From CAZKRU01 sp964555235 (GTDB taxonomy: Bacteria > Verrucomicrobiota > Verrucomicrobiia > Methylacidiphilales > CAMAQI01), in the NCBI GenBank assembly GCA_964555235.1, contig CAZKRU010000029.1:1-46423 (forward strand): a stretch of 46,423 nt of DNA. The letters are read 5' to 3'. Under the pieces are notes generated by a model, which had not been told where the DNA came from, did not search any database, and saw only the letters and a program-made list of their open reading frames with translations. The position numbers and the translations under genes are program-made. Shown here one piece after another: positions 31,066-38,810 of this stretch (positions within the stretch are counted from its first letter, which is position 1; every line of letters starts with the position of its first letter).

Positions 31066-31293
31066 ATGCCCACCGCAAAAGACATCATCATTATCCGGGA
31101 AAATGCCGCTGGGACTGGTAAAGAGGAGGTCGTCCTTCCTGATGTCGCGAATACACTTGCCGGATTTGACTCATCGGGAAATCCCGTTACGCGATCAGCA
31201 GGTGCGGGCATTTCAATTACTGATACTGAGATTTCATCCTCGGGTGGTGGATCGGTGAGCTTGGATGATTTGTGGATGTATAACGGATTTTAA
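31066..31293 (+). CDS. small structural-type protein (75 aa)
   Basis: A 75-residue protein: KDIIIIRENAAGTGKEEVVLP, then ANTLAGFDSSGNPVTRSAG and a glycine/serine-rich tail ending LWMYNGF. It resembles short adaptor or fibre-hinge sequences often found beside fibre genes. It lies 10 bp after the beta-helix gene with TAGGAAC upstream. No family assigned. Confidence 0.65.
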   Translation: MPTAKDIIIIRENAAGTGKEEVVLPDVANTLAGFDSSGNPVTRSAGAGISITDTEISSSGGGSVSLDDLWMYNGF

Positions 31294-31305
31294 ACGGAGA
31301 AAATT

Positions 31306-31638
31306 ATGGCAACCTTTGGCGATCTTAAATCACTTGGAAGTTCAAACCTCCAACTTGCTGCTTCGGTGGGAGCTATCTACACAGCCCCCTCTGGAAAAAA
31401 AGCTCAGATTGGTTCGATCTGGCTTCACAATACGAATACCAGCGCAGAAACGGTAGAGATTTATTTGAGGAATACGTCCGCTGGTTATCGTCGTGAAAAG
31501 ATTTCTCTCGCGGCAAATGAATCTTACGAGATCGCTCCGAAAGTTCCTTGGTGTTTGTCTGGTAGTGAGACGCTGAACGCGGTCACCACGACTGCAAGTA
31601 AAGTGAATTGTGAAATCACCGGGCGCGAGGAAGCGTAA
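31306..31638 (+). CDS. small beta-rich tail accessory protein (110 aa)
   Basis: A 110-residue protein with ribosome site GGAGAAAA. The pattern is all beta: LGSSNLQLAASVGAIYTAP, KKAQIGSIWLHNTNTSAETVEIYL, EKISLAANESYEIAPKVPWCL and NAVTTTASKVNCEITGRE. This beta-sandwich pattern is common in small phage decoration or fibre-associated proteins. The next gene starts directly after its stop codon. Confidence 0.65.
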   Translation: MATFGDLKSLGSSNLQLAASVGAIYTAPSGKKAQIGSIWLHNTNTSAETVEIYLRNTSAGYRREKISLAANESYEIAPKVPWCLSGSETLNAVTTTASKVNCEITGREEA

Positions 31639-32424
31639 ATGATCCTGCTTTCCAGTCAACGCTCGGCGTACAAACGGAGGCCCTTTTTTCGGACGGGACC
31701 TGCCGGATTGAATATCGCCAAGATTGAAGGCCCGCCGACAACGGGGCTTTGGGGTTATGGCCATAGTGAGGAAGTCTACAGCGACACCGCATGCACTACT
31801 CTCCAGACGACCGATAATGGCGCCGTTGCTGCATTCAAGGATCTAAGTGGCCAATCACACCATCTCACCCAAAGTTCAAGCGGAGCCCGGCCACTCCTCC
31901 ACACCAATCAGGTTAATACAAAGAGTTCAATTCGTCTTGATGGTTCCGACGATTGTCTCGAATGCACCACCGGGACTCTGGCGATGCCTGTGCATTTCTT
32001 TCTTTTGATGAAGCAAATTTCTTGGACTGCCAACGACATCATTTGTGGAAAGTATGATACGGGTTCGAGTGGTAAATATGTGATTCAAGGCGATACCACG
32101 CCGGAGTTCCGCGCGGTGGGGCCGGGATTCAACAATAGCGGTCTCGCGGTCGGGAGTTGGGGCATTGTCCAGGTATCGTTCATCACAGGAACCAACACCT
32201 CCTATTCGAGGGTAAATAATTCATCAGCGGTCTTCCATTCAGGTAGTTGGACGGGAGATGATGGAACGGGCTTTAGTTTAGGCCGGGCGGCTCAAAGCTC
32301 TGGTGCATACTCAAATTTTGAATTGGAAGCGTGGATGGTTTACGCCGGAACCGCCATCACGAATGGCAGTCAAATGCAGTCCGACATTTTTGCTTATCTC
32401 AATTCACGGGGAGCCATTTACTGA
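31639..32424 (+). CDS. LamG/concanavalin-like lectin-fold tail protein
   Basis: A 261-residue protein. From about residue 60 it shows the pattern of a laminin-G/concanavalin-like jelly roll: VAAFKDLSGQSHHLTQSS, SSIRLDGSDDCLECTTG, VHFFLLMKQISW, WGIVQVSFITGTN, SRVNNSSAVFHSGSWTGDD and FELEAWMVYAGTA. Such domains bind carbohydrate, so it may be a receptor-binding tail component. It starts right after the previous stop, and its TGA overlaps the next ATG by one base. Confidence 0.75.
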   Translation: MILLSSQRSAYKRRPFFRTGPAGLNIAKIEGPPTTGLWGYGHSEEVYSDTACTTLQTTDNGAVAAFKDLSGQSHHLTQSSSGARPLLHTNQVNTKSSIRLDGSDDCLECTTGTLAMPVHFFLLMKQISWTANDIICGKYDTGSSGKYVIQGDTTPEFRAVGPGFNNSGLAVGSWGIVQVSFITGTNTSYSRVNNSSAVFHSGSWTGDDGTGFSLGRAAQSSGAYSNFELEAWMVYAGTAITNGSQMQSDIFAYLNSRGAIY

Positions 32425-32915
32425 TGAAAAACAAATACCTCAAATGTGCCAATCAGTCGTTTTTTGATGCGCTGAATTTGCGACTCACTAAAGCATGGAA
32501 TGAGTCATTCCCGAATTCTCCGTGCGATCAATGGACGACTCCGTCCATTCATCCGATCACGAATGAAATCTTCATTTGCGTTGATGACCGGGTGATTGAC
32601 GCCTTAACGGAGTCCGAGCGCGATAACCTTCTGACGCCAAACATCAACGCGGATTCGTGGTGGGAGGGGATCGGTTTTTCGGTGGGAGGCTACACTCTTG
32701 CCGTTCGTCAACCGGATCGGGATCTTTTTGTCGCCATTGGTGCGGGACTGGCTTTCACCGGAGCCCCGGATTCCAAGCAGATTCCCATCTGGGATTGGAA
32801 GGGAGAAACCCACATCGTCACCGTTAGCGCTCTCAAAAAACTCATGGCCTCGTACATGGACTATTGCATCCAGATCAAAGTGTACAAGGAGAGCGTCCGG
32901 GATGCTCTTCGATAA
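32424..32915 (+). CDS. hypothetical protein before tape measure (163 aa)
   Basis: A 163-residue protein starting at the ATG that shares one base with the preceding stop; a frame extending further upstream overlaps the lectin gene and was rejected. Mixed alpha/beta: ANQSFFDALNLRLTKAWNESF, NEIFICVDDRVIDALTESE, TLAVRQPDRDLFVAIGAG, ALKKLMASYMDYCIQIKVY. In siphoviruses the gene just before the tape measure encodes the tail assembly chaperone, usually with a programmed frameshift. No frameshift extension was seen here, so that role is only suggested by position. Confidence 0.6.
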   Translation: MKNKYLKCANQSFFDALNLRLTKAWNESFPNSPCDQWTTPSIHPITNEIFICVDDRVIDALTESERDNLLTPNINADSWWEGIGFSVGGYTLAVRQPDRDLFVAIGAGLAFTGAPDSKQIPIWDWKGETHIVTVSALKKLMASYMDYCIQIKVYKESVRDALR

Positions 32916-32933
32916 AACGGCAATGGTGTAAAG

Positions 32934-35366
32934 ATGCCCCAAGAAAATTTCGAGATTAAAATCACGACGACGGCAGATCTGAATGCTGCGCGTCAGGCGG
33001 AGGCTGCTCTCGAACGACAGATTACGAAAGCAAAGTCGCTCGGACAAGATTCAGTCGCGTTGGAAGGCCGCCTGCAAGGGGTACGCAGTGCCATTGCAAA
33101 ATCGGAATCAGGCGGCTTTTTCGATAAACTTAAAAGTCAACTCAGTGGAGTCGTTGAGCAAATTCCGGGACTGAGCGGACTGACTTCCGTATTCACCACG
33201 CTTGCGTCAGGACCGCTCGCAGTGGTCGCCGCAACCATTGGAAGTATCACGGCTGGATTTAAACTCGCGACCGAAGCAATCCACGAGTTCGAAGAGTCCG
33301 AGGTCAAAGTTACGGAATTGGATGCGGCCTTGGCACAACAAGGTCAGCTCACCGATGCCTATCGCGAAAAACTCCAAGAGCTCGCGGGTCAGATGCAGGA
33401 AACCACGGGCATCGCCGACGAAAAGTGGTTGGGAGTTTTAACGACCCTCACAAAGTTTGGAGCTTCTCCCGAGAACATTGATCAATATGCCGAAGCGGTC
33501 AAAAATCTTGCAGGCTTCATGGGCGGCGATATCGAGAGCGCGGCCTTTCTCTTTGGTAAAGCAATGGCGGGAAACACGGCGGCGCTTTCACGTTACGGAA
33601 TCCATCTCGACGCCTCTGCCAGTAAAAGTGAGAAACTCAACCAGCTCATGGAGCAGCTTGCCCAGAAGGGTGGCGGACAGCTTGAGGCTCGGGCTGAAAC
33701 GATCAGGGGTCGGTTCGCGGTGCTCGCCAATACGACCTCCGATCTTTTGGAGGGAATTGGGAGACTGATTAGCAAAACGCAGATACTTCAGTCCGCTCTG
33801 GGTCTTCTTAATGAGGCCACTCACATCCTCGGATCGTTCTTGCCCTCCATTACTGACAAGGTCGATTCGCTCACTAACAAGCTTCCCCCTCTTAAAGCAT
33901 CCAGTGAGGGAGCGGCAGCGGCCATGGATGATTTGGGTGAGAGTGCTGCGGGATCCGCCGGAGGAATTAAAAAATCAAAAGACGCGGTTGAGGAACTGCT
34001 TGCCAGCTATGACAAAGCGATCCAATCGGCTCAGGATTTGCGCCGCGCACAGGATGAACTGGCGGATGCTCGGCAGGCTCTGGAACTCGGCAAGCTCGAT
34101 CTGGAGGAAAAGAAAAAACTTGGATCCGCATCGAGCGATTCCGAAAAACAGGATATCAAAGAAGATTTTTCGAAGCGACGTTTGAATCTGCGTGCGGATT
34201 TCGAAAAGCAACGCGCTGCTGAAAATGTCGCTCGCATCGATGAGGATTTGTCAAAAAACAGTAACGAGCAGTTTTCTTCCAGTCAGTCGCTACAGCGATC
34301 CCAAGGTGAGAGATCTGCGATTCAAAAAAATCTGGACTCTGCCATTGGTGAAGCCAAGAGTCGCGGACTGAAATCACAGGAGGAAAGACTTCTGGAGGAA
34401 TTGGCGAAGTTTGATCGTGAGATCAGGGAAAGCGGAGGAATCACTGGCGAGAAGAGAAACAAGCGGTTTGAGGAACTCAATGGTCAGAGAGCCGAATTAA
34501 AACAACGGGTCGACTCCGGGCTCGTGAATTTCGATGCTGGTACGAATGAAGGAGATGCGGTGAATCGAACGCGTCAGGCATTCCTTGACGCGGACGCCAA
34601 GGTAAAAACCCAATACGAACAAACCACTCGCGCTCTCGAAGAATTACAAAAACGTGAAGAGGCTTTGCTCAAACGCCGTGAATTGGAACTCATCAAAGCG
34701 CAGGCGGCAGAGATCAAGGTTTCGGGTGAACAAGAGGATCTCGGACAAAAGCAAAGAGATCGCGTTTCCGAGGAATCAAAGAAAAAAGCGGAAGCAGAAC
34801 GCGCCGAATCAATCCGTGCTCAGGAGAATCTGATCCGGGAGCAGGAATTAAAAGACGCCTCTCGGGATTCGATTGTAAAGGAACGTCAGAAGCTGGTGGA
34901 TATGAAGCTCTCGCCTACTGCTACCGAGGAGGAGAAGCGTTCCGCTGGACTCGAAAAAGAGGAAATCTCGCGTCGTGCTCAGGAAGAAGATGAACGCGAG
35001 CGACGCAAGGAGGCTGAGAAAAAAGAGAAGGAAGCTCAGATTGCGGCGAAAAAGATCGGTGCGAGTGGGCTCCCGATTTCTCTCACGGGTCGCCGATTTG
35101 GAGATGGAGATCGTTCTTTGGATTCACAACTGGACGTTGAAAAAGATCATCGCGTCGAAAAAGATTCCATGTCCCGGCTGAATGAATCCCTCAAAGCGTT
35201 TCAGGACGGGGCAACGGTTGAGGAAATCAATCGGGCGGTCGAAGCCATCGCAGGCGTTGCCGAAGCCTATCGTTCTGCCACGAGTGAACAGCGAGCGGCA
35301 TTGGCTGATTTTAACGCTCAACTTAAAACCTTGGCGTCGCAGATCGCCAACAACCGACCGAACTGA
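32934..35366 (+). CDS. tail tape measure protein
   Basis: An 810-residue, mainly helical protein. The N-terminal part has FEIKITTTADLNAARQAEAALE, then a hydrophobic stretch (about 75-110: LTSVFTTLASGPLAVVAATIGSITAG), a hallmark of tape measure proteins that enter the host membrane. The middle resembles phage tail length regulators (LQELAGQMQETTG, TKFGASPENIDQYAEAVKNLAGFMGG). From about 340 to 720 it is a long charged coiled coil. At about 1.5 angstrom per residue the tail would be around 120 nm, in the siphovirus range. The tape measure sets tail length and is ejected with DNA. Confidence 0.88.
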   Translation: MPQENFEIKITTTADLNAARQAEAALERQITKAKSLGQDSVALEGRLQGVRSAIAKSESGGFFDKLKSQLSGVVEQIPGLSGLTSVFTTLASGPLAVVAATIGSITAGFKLATEAIHEFEESEVKVTELDAALAQQGQLTDAYREKLQELAGQMQETTGIADEKWLGVLTTLTKFGASPENIDQYAEAVKNLAGFMGGDIESAAFLFGKAMAGNTAALSRYGIHLDASASKSEKLNQLMEQLAQKGGGQLEARAETIRGRFAVLANTTSDLLEGIGRLISKTQILQSALGLLNEATHILGSFLPSITDKVDSLTNKLPPLKASSEGAAAAMDDLGESAAGSAGGIKKSKDAVEELLASYDKAIQSAQDLRRAQDELADARQALELGKLDLEEKKKLGSASSDSEKQDIKEDFSKRRLNLRADFEKQRAAENVARIDEDLSKNSNEQFSSSQSLQRSQGERSAIQKNLDSAIGEAKSRGLKSQEERLLEELAKFDREIRESGGITGEKRNKRFEELNGQRAELKQRVDSGLVNFDAGTNEGDAVNRTRQAFLDADAKVKTQYEQTTRALEELQKREEALLKRRELELIKAQAAEIKVSGEQEDLGQKQRDRVSEESKKKAEAERAESIRAQENLIREQELKDASRDSIVKERQKLVDMKLSPTATEEEKRSAGLEKEEISRRAQEEDERERRKEAEKKEKEAQIAAKKIGASGLPISLTGRRFGDGDRSLDSQLDVEKDHRVEKDSMSRLNESLKAFQDGATVEEINRAVEAIAGVAEAYRSATSEQRAALADFNAQLKTLASQIANNRPN

Positions 35367-35368
35367 TT

Positions 35369-37495
35369 ATGGCCGAGTGGACTCTCCTTTATCTGGCAAC
35401 CAGCGAAGAAAAAACATTCGCTGAGTGGGGACTCACCAAGTTGCAGCGGCGGTTGGTTTCTCAGGACATTGATACCGTGACGTTCACGGCAGACGGTATT
35501 GATTATGACGATGCGGGTCCATTCACTCCCAACGAAAGTTGCATTATCAAAAAGGATGGCATGCGCTGGTTCTATGGCCGTTTCACCAAAGTGCCACGTC
35601 GTGGGGGCCCAGATAGTGAGGCGTTGGAATACACTCTCCTTGGACCTTGGTGGTATTTGAGCACGATGGTCTTTCAGCAGGAATGGCATGTTCCATCCAA
35701 TCCGGCCGATCCTGAATCGGGATTGGTTTCTACGCTCAAAAGCCGGATTATCCTCGGTCAAAAGCTGACCGGGGAGCGCATGACGACGGGAGAACAAATC
35801 ACGGAAGCCCTCTCTTATGCGACGGGTCGGGGAGCCCCATTTGCGGTCGGAACAATTGGGCCATCTATCACGATTCCTTGGAGCGAAGTACAGGATCAGA
35901 CCTGTGCCGAGATTGTTAGGCTCATGCTGCGGTGGACTCCCGATGCTGTAACATGGTTTGATTATTCCACCACTCCTTATCCCACCCTGCACATTACCCG
36001 TCGCGGCTCCGCATCGGTTCTTACCTTAAGCGGCGATGAATCTGGGGCCACGGCCCCCACTGTAACTGCGGTGGATATCACTCCCCGGCATGATTTATTG
36101 GTGCCGGGCGTAGCATTCAAATTCGAACAAACCCACCAAGTGGATGAGCGGAGCTGGACGACGGTGACCGTGGATGCGGCAGGAGATCCAGATACCTTCG
36201 GTTCTTTGGTTCATACCATCGAACTGGGCGGAGGACAGGCCAGCTATCAAAAACAGAAGATCAAGACACAAAGCATCAGCAAGGATTCGATCAGTTGGTG
36301 GAAAAAGAAGGTGGTCTGGCTCAAGGATTACGAAGCGGGCAATCTGACCATTACCGATGCCACCATCGTGGCGGCCAGCGATATTCTGAATTTGGGTGGT
36401 ACTCTGATTGAAAGCGAGGGGGAAGAGCTTTCCACAGGATTGATTTCTCATGAACTATTGGAGGGATCTCTCGCGAAGTGGATGGGTTCCAGTATCAAGG
36501 TCGGAACTGTGAGCGTAAAAGCAAAGATTGCGTACAATGGTGCTTCTTTCCCTCATTTCAGTGCGTTTGAAGCGACCGTTAATTTGAATGCGACCGATGT
36601 GGCGACCGGAGAATATACCCGTCTGACCAGTTACACCCCCGCCGAAGAAATTCCGGCAGGATTAGCGGCGGGATTTTATGGGGCTCTTTCCACTCTTCAA
36701 TATGAAGGTGGAGTTACTTTGACCGAGGACGAATGCGGTGGGACTGCCCGGCTCGGGAAAGTGCTGTGCATTGCCAATGCAAAATCGGAATGGGAAACCA
36801 TGAATGCCTTGATTCAGGAGGTTGCTGAGGATATCGACTCAGGAATAACCTCCGTTCGTTTTGGCCCGGCGAGCCATCTTTCACCGCAGGATACCGTCGA
36901 AATGCTTCGAGCCCAGCGTGGTCGGCGTCCTTCTTGGAGACTACAAGAGCGGCAGGATGGTGAAGCATCCTCATCCAAGGCACAGATCGAAGGCGGCACC
37001 TATCATCCCCGTGAGAACACCGTCAGTGGATTTCCGAAGGAACTTTTTGCGCTGCAAAGTTCGGAGGAGTCTCCGAAATACATCAAGCTCGATACGAACG
37101 ATGATGGGGATGCCACCATCCAGATTTTTGATACCAGTTCTGAGAACTATGGACAGTTAATCGTCAAATCTGACGAGGCGGGGTTCTGGTTTTACGACAC
37201 CGGGGGAAACAACATCAAATATTCCAAAGGGAAATTAGAATTCTGGAACGAGGCTAATTATGGCCTGATTCAAGTCGACGATGAGGAGTCCAGCTTTTGG
37301 TTTACGGATGGTGATGGGAACTTCAAATATAAGGCAAAAGTGCTCGATCTTTGGAGTGAGGGTGGCGCAAGTGTTCACATGGATCTTGAGGATCTGAATG
37401 ATAAAGCGGTTACATTTAAAGAAGTAGACGATTGCGTGGATGGTGTTCCCAAGAAAAGGCTGGTTCTAGCAAGCGACGCTTACGATCCCGAGTAA
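35369..37495 (+). CDS. tail tip / baseplate hub-like protein
   Basis: A 708-residue protein following the tape measure by 2 bp, the usual position of the distal tail and tail-hub genes. The N-terminal half has a phage hub pattern (WTLLYLATSEEKTFAEWGL, DIDTVTFTADGIDYDDAGPF, SCIIKKDGMRWFYGRF, SALEYTLLGPWWYL-like strands). The C-terminal third is beta-rich with glycine/aspartate repeats (TNDDGDATIQIFDTSS, WFYDTGGNNIKY, FWFTDGDGNFKYKAK), which look like a short fibre stalk. It may combine hub and tip fibre. The exact family was not identified. Confidence 0.7.
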   Translation: MAEWTLLYLATSEEKTFAEWGLTKLQRRLVSQDIDTVTFTADGIDYDDAGPFTPNESCIIKKDGMRWFYGRFTKVPRRGGPDSEALEYTLLGPWWYLSTMVFQQEWHVPSNPADPESGLVSTLKSRIILGQKLTGERMTTGEQITEALSYATGRGAPFAVGTIGPSITIPWSEVQDQTCAEIVRLMLRWTPDAVTWFDYSTTPYPTLHITRRGSASVLTLSGDESGATAPTVTAVDITPRHDLLVPGVAFKFEQTHQVDERSWTTVTVDAAGDPDTFGSLVHTIELGGGQASYQKQKIKTQSISKDSISWWKKKVVWLKDYEAGNLTITDATIVAASDILNLGGTLIESEGEELSTGLISHELLEGSLAKWMGSSIKVGTVSVKAKIAYNGASFPHFSAFEATVNLNATDVATGEYTRLTSYTPAEEIPAGLAAGFYGALSTLQYEGGVTLTEDECGGTARLGKVLCIANAKSEWETMNALIQEVAEDIDSGITSVRFGPASHLSPQDTVEMLRAQRGRRPSWRLQERQDGEASSSKAQIEGGTYHPRENTVSGFPKELFALQSSEESPKYIKLDTNDDGDATIQIFDTSSENYGQLIVKSDEAGFWFYDTGGNNIKYSKGKLEFWNEANYGLIQVDDEESSFWFTDGDGNFKYKAKVLDLWSEGGASVHMDLEDLNDKAVTFKEVDDCVDGVPKKRLVLASDAYDPE

Positions 37496-37498
37496 AAT

Positions 37499-38230
37499 AT
37501 GCCATCGCTTTTTGGAAATAATTGCGCGGTGAAAGCAAAGAGCATTTCCGTTTATCTCCCGAGATGCGGATTTCCGGGGTGGACCGACGAGGGGACCTAT
37601 TTTTTAGTAGGACAATTCGTCGATGATGGATGTCCCGGTGCAGGCGTGGGAACAACGACCTGCACAAAGACCCGAAAATCTTGCCATCAGGATGACACGT
37701 ACATCCCCGGTCCCTTCGGAACCGGAACCTGTTTTGATTTCGATGGGGGTGGCTCGTTGATTTCACAAACGAACACCGTCAAGCATTGGAACGCCTCTTG
37801 CGGGAACGACCATGGTTATCTTTCTGAGGAATATACTTTGGATCTCTTGAAAGAGGATGCGGATGAAATTTTGGACGAAGGGGCAATCGGTGAGAAGGAA
37901 TTCGGGACTTTTACCGACCTTTCTTATGACGAATCCGGGCTTTTGGGTACCCCCTATCCTTATGATTTTAGCGGGGATGGCTCGTTGATCGCAGTGCATT
38001 ATGTGGAAGACCCCGCTGAACCGGATAAGACTTCTTTCATTGTAAAGTCACGCCTTCAATTCGTTCCATGCAAAGATCATTATGTGAAATTGTTTTATCC
38101 GCAGGACGGAGGGCCTTGCACGAGGACCGTTGAATCTTGCACCCCCGGCGATACTGTGACCATTGACCCGCCCGAGGACTACGGTTCCTACGACATCCGT
38201 GCCTGCGCCGCAGAGGATACCTGTTCATGA
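37499..38230 (+). CDS. cysteine-rich tail-tip protein (243 aa)
   Basis: A 243-residue protein with no signal peptide and many cysteines (NNCAVKAKS, RCGFPGW, DDGCPGAG, TTTCTKTRKSCHQDD, GTGTCFDF, ASCGNDH). A second half is acidic (LDLLKEDADEILDEGAIGE), ending in another cysteine group. Metal binding is possible. It lies between the hub-like gene and the final zinc-binding gene, and starts three bases after the hub stop. It may be a tip protein; no family recognised. Confidence 0.6.
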   Translation: MPSLFGNNCAVKAKSISVYLPRCGFPGWTDEGTYFLVGQFVDDGCPGAGVGTTTCTKTRKSCHQDDTYIPGPFGTGTCFDFDGGGSLISQTNTVKHWNASCGNDHGYLSEEYTLDLLKEDADEILDEGAIGEKEFGTFTDLSYDESGLLGTPYPYDFSGDGSLIAVHYVEDPAEPDKTSFIVKSRLQFVPCKDHYVKLFYPQDGGPCTRTVESCTPGDTVTIDPPEDYGSYDIRACAAEDTCS

Positions 38231-38577
38231 TCCCCTGTAACAAAAAGTACGCAGACTTTTACGAGAAAAACAGCCATCGGCTTCCCGGTCTCCCTCGTCC
38301 CAAGGAATGCCCGGACGTAGTGGGATTGGAAGAACCGACCCTGACGGAGTTGGCTGAAAACTTTACAGGATCAATGACCGGGTGGGCGTCTGCGGGATTC
38401 CCGGTGGTTTCTCAGGCCGTTTATGATGAGAGGGCCGCTATTTGCGCTACCTGTGACTTTTGGGATCCAAAGGCCCGAATGGGGTTTGGGAAATGCCGCC
38501 ATAAGAAGTGCGGATGCACCCGGTTCAAACGCTGGCTGGTGACCGAAAAGTGTCCGGCAGGCAAATGGCTTGCATGA
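38227..38577 (+). CDS. phage tail-end protein with Cys cluster (116 aa)
   Basis: A 116-residue protein overlapping the preceding gene by 4 bp; the last gene of the prophage. The C-terminal 50 residues are CATCDFWDPKARMGFG, KCRHKKCGCTRFKRWL and EKCPAGKW, a compact cysteine cluster resembling that at the ends of late operons in other phages (C-x2-C, C-x4-C-x-C, then C-P-x-G-KW). It probably binds zinc. The N terminus is basic. Its stop lies about 20 bp before the first right-end transposase site. Confidence 0.75.
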   Translation: MIPCNKKYADFYEKNSHRLPGLPRPKECPDVVGLEEPTLTELAENFTGSMTGWASAGFPVVSQAVYDERAAICATCDFWDPKARMGFGKCRHKKCGCTRFKRWLVTEKCPAGKWLA

Positions 38578-38597
38578 CCCCTGCAAAAGCCCTTAAA

Positions 38598-38614
38598 TTA
38601 TCAAAGCTTTGTCA
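38598..38614 (-). other. predicted transposase-binding site R2
   Basis: Read on the minus strand, TGACAAAGCTTTGATAA is almost identical to L2 at the left end. It abuts the outer right site with only a 4-bp gap, mirroring the adjacent R1 and R2 of Mu. Confidence 0.7.
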
Positions 38615-38618
38615 CTTT

Positions 38619-38636
38619 TTATCAAACCGGATGGCA
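38619..38636 (-). other. predicted transposase-binding site R1 (right terminus)
   Basis: Read on the minus strand, TGCCATCCGGTTTGATAA starts with the terminal TG (CA on the plus strand at 38635-38636) and matches L1 in inverted orientation. Beyond it, similarity between the two ends stops, which supports this as the prophage terminus. Confidence 0.7.
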
Positions 38637-38702
38637 AGCTACATGAAGAGCAGCCCCGAATGCTTTCGGGGTTGGTTCCGGGTTCGAGTCCCGGTGGTCA
38701 CA
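38637..38702 (+). other. tRNA-like remnant beyond the right end
   Basis: AGCTACATGAAGAGCAG resembles the D arm of the left tRNA. An 18-nt hairpin CCCCGAA-TGCT-TTCGGGG (38654-38671) stands where the anticodon arm would be. A T arm and acceptor 3' strand, sharing 28 identical bases with the left tRNA (38672-38699), complete it. The 5' acceptor strand is absent: the position is taken by the phage end. The anticodon arm would have a loop of eight or six, not seven. It is thus a truncated or decayed tRNA rather than a working gene. Confidence 0.6.
38672..38699 (+). repeat. right copy of 28-bp tRNA-tail direct repeat
   Basis: Identical over 28 bases to 2797-2824. It is spaced 35 nt from the right prophage terminus, exactly as the left copy is from the left terminus. 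Confidence 0.8.
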
Positions 38703-38810
38703 GTTCATTGTACTCGCGTACGTCGTCTCAAGGAAATGAATAAAAAAACATCTTCCTCTGTGGACTCTGTGTGCAATGAATCGTCATACTAATTGGCAGG
38801 CTACACTAGA

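Larger units (their letters stand above)
2860..38636. mobile_element. Mu-type transposable siphovirus prophage
   Basis: The boundaries were chosen at imperfect terminal inverted repeats that begin 5'-TG on each strand: TGACATGTGGTTTGATAA on the left and TGCCATCCGGTTTGATAA on the right, read inward. Each end has a second internal copy. Inside lie MuA- and MuB-type transposition genes, divergent regulators, lysis genes, gp27/gp28-type packaging genes, a portal-MuF fusion, HK97-type capsid genes and a complete-looking long-tail module. The five bases flanking each end (AGAAA and AGCTA) are not a perfect target duplication. If the element instead runs 2853-38643, TG/CA ends remain and a 4-bp TGAA flanks both sides. 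No degraded structural gene was seen, so the prophage may be functional. Confidence 0.85.

Noticed and set aside
32424..32940. Programmed frameshift for tail chaperones
   Set aside because: No slippery heptamer with an extending frame was found before the tape measure gene; the downstream gene starts with its own ATG after a stop.
2860..38636. Tyrosine or serine integrase
   Set aside because: The tRNA-tail repeat prompted a search on both strands for the R...HxxR...Y pattern or a resolvase-like domain. No open frame shows either; the only recombination genes are MuA/MuB-like.
38654..38671. Rho-independent terminator at the right end
   Set aside because: The CCCCGAA/TTCGGGG hairpin lacks a T-tract and sits between D-arm-like and T-arm sequence, so it is better explained as part of a tRNA-like remnant, although a terminator role is not excluded.
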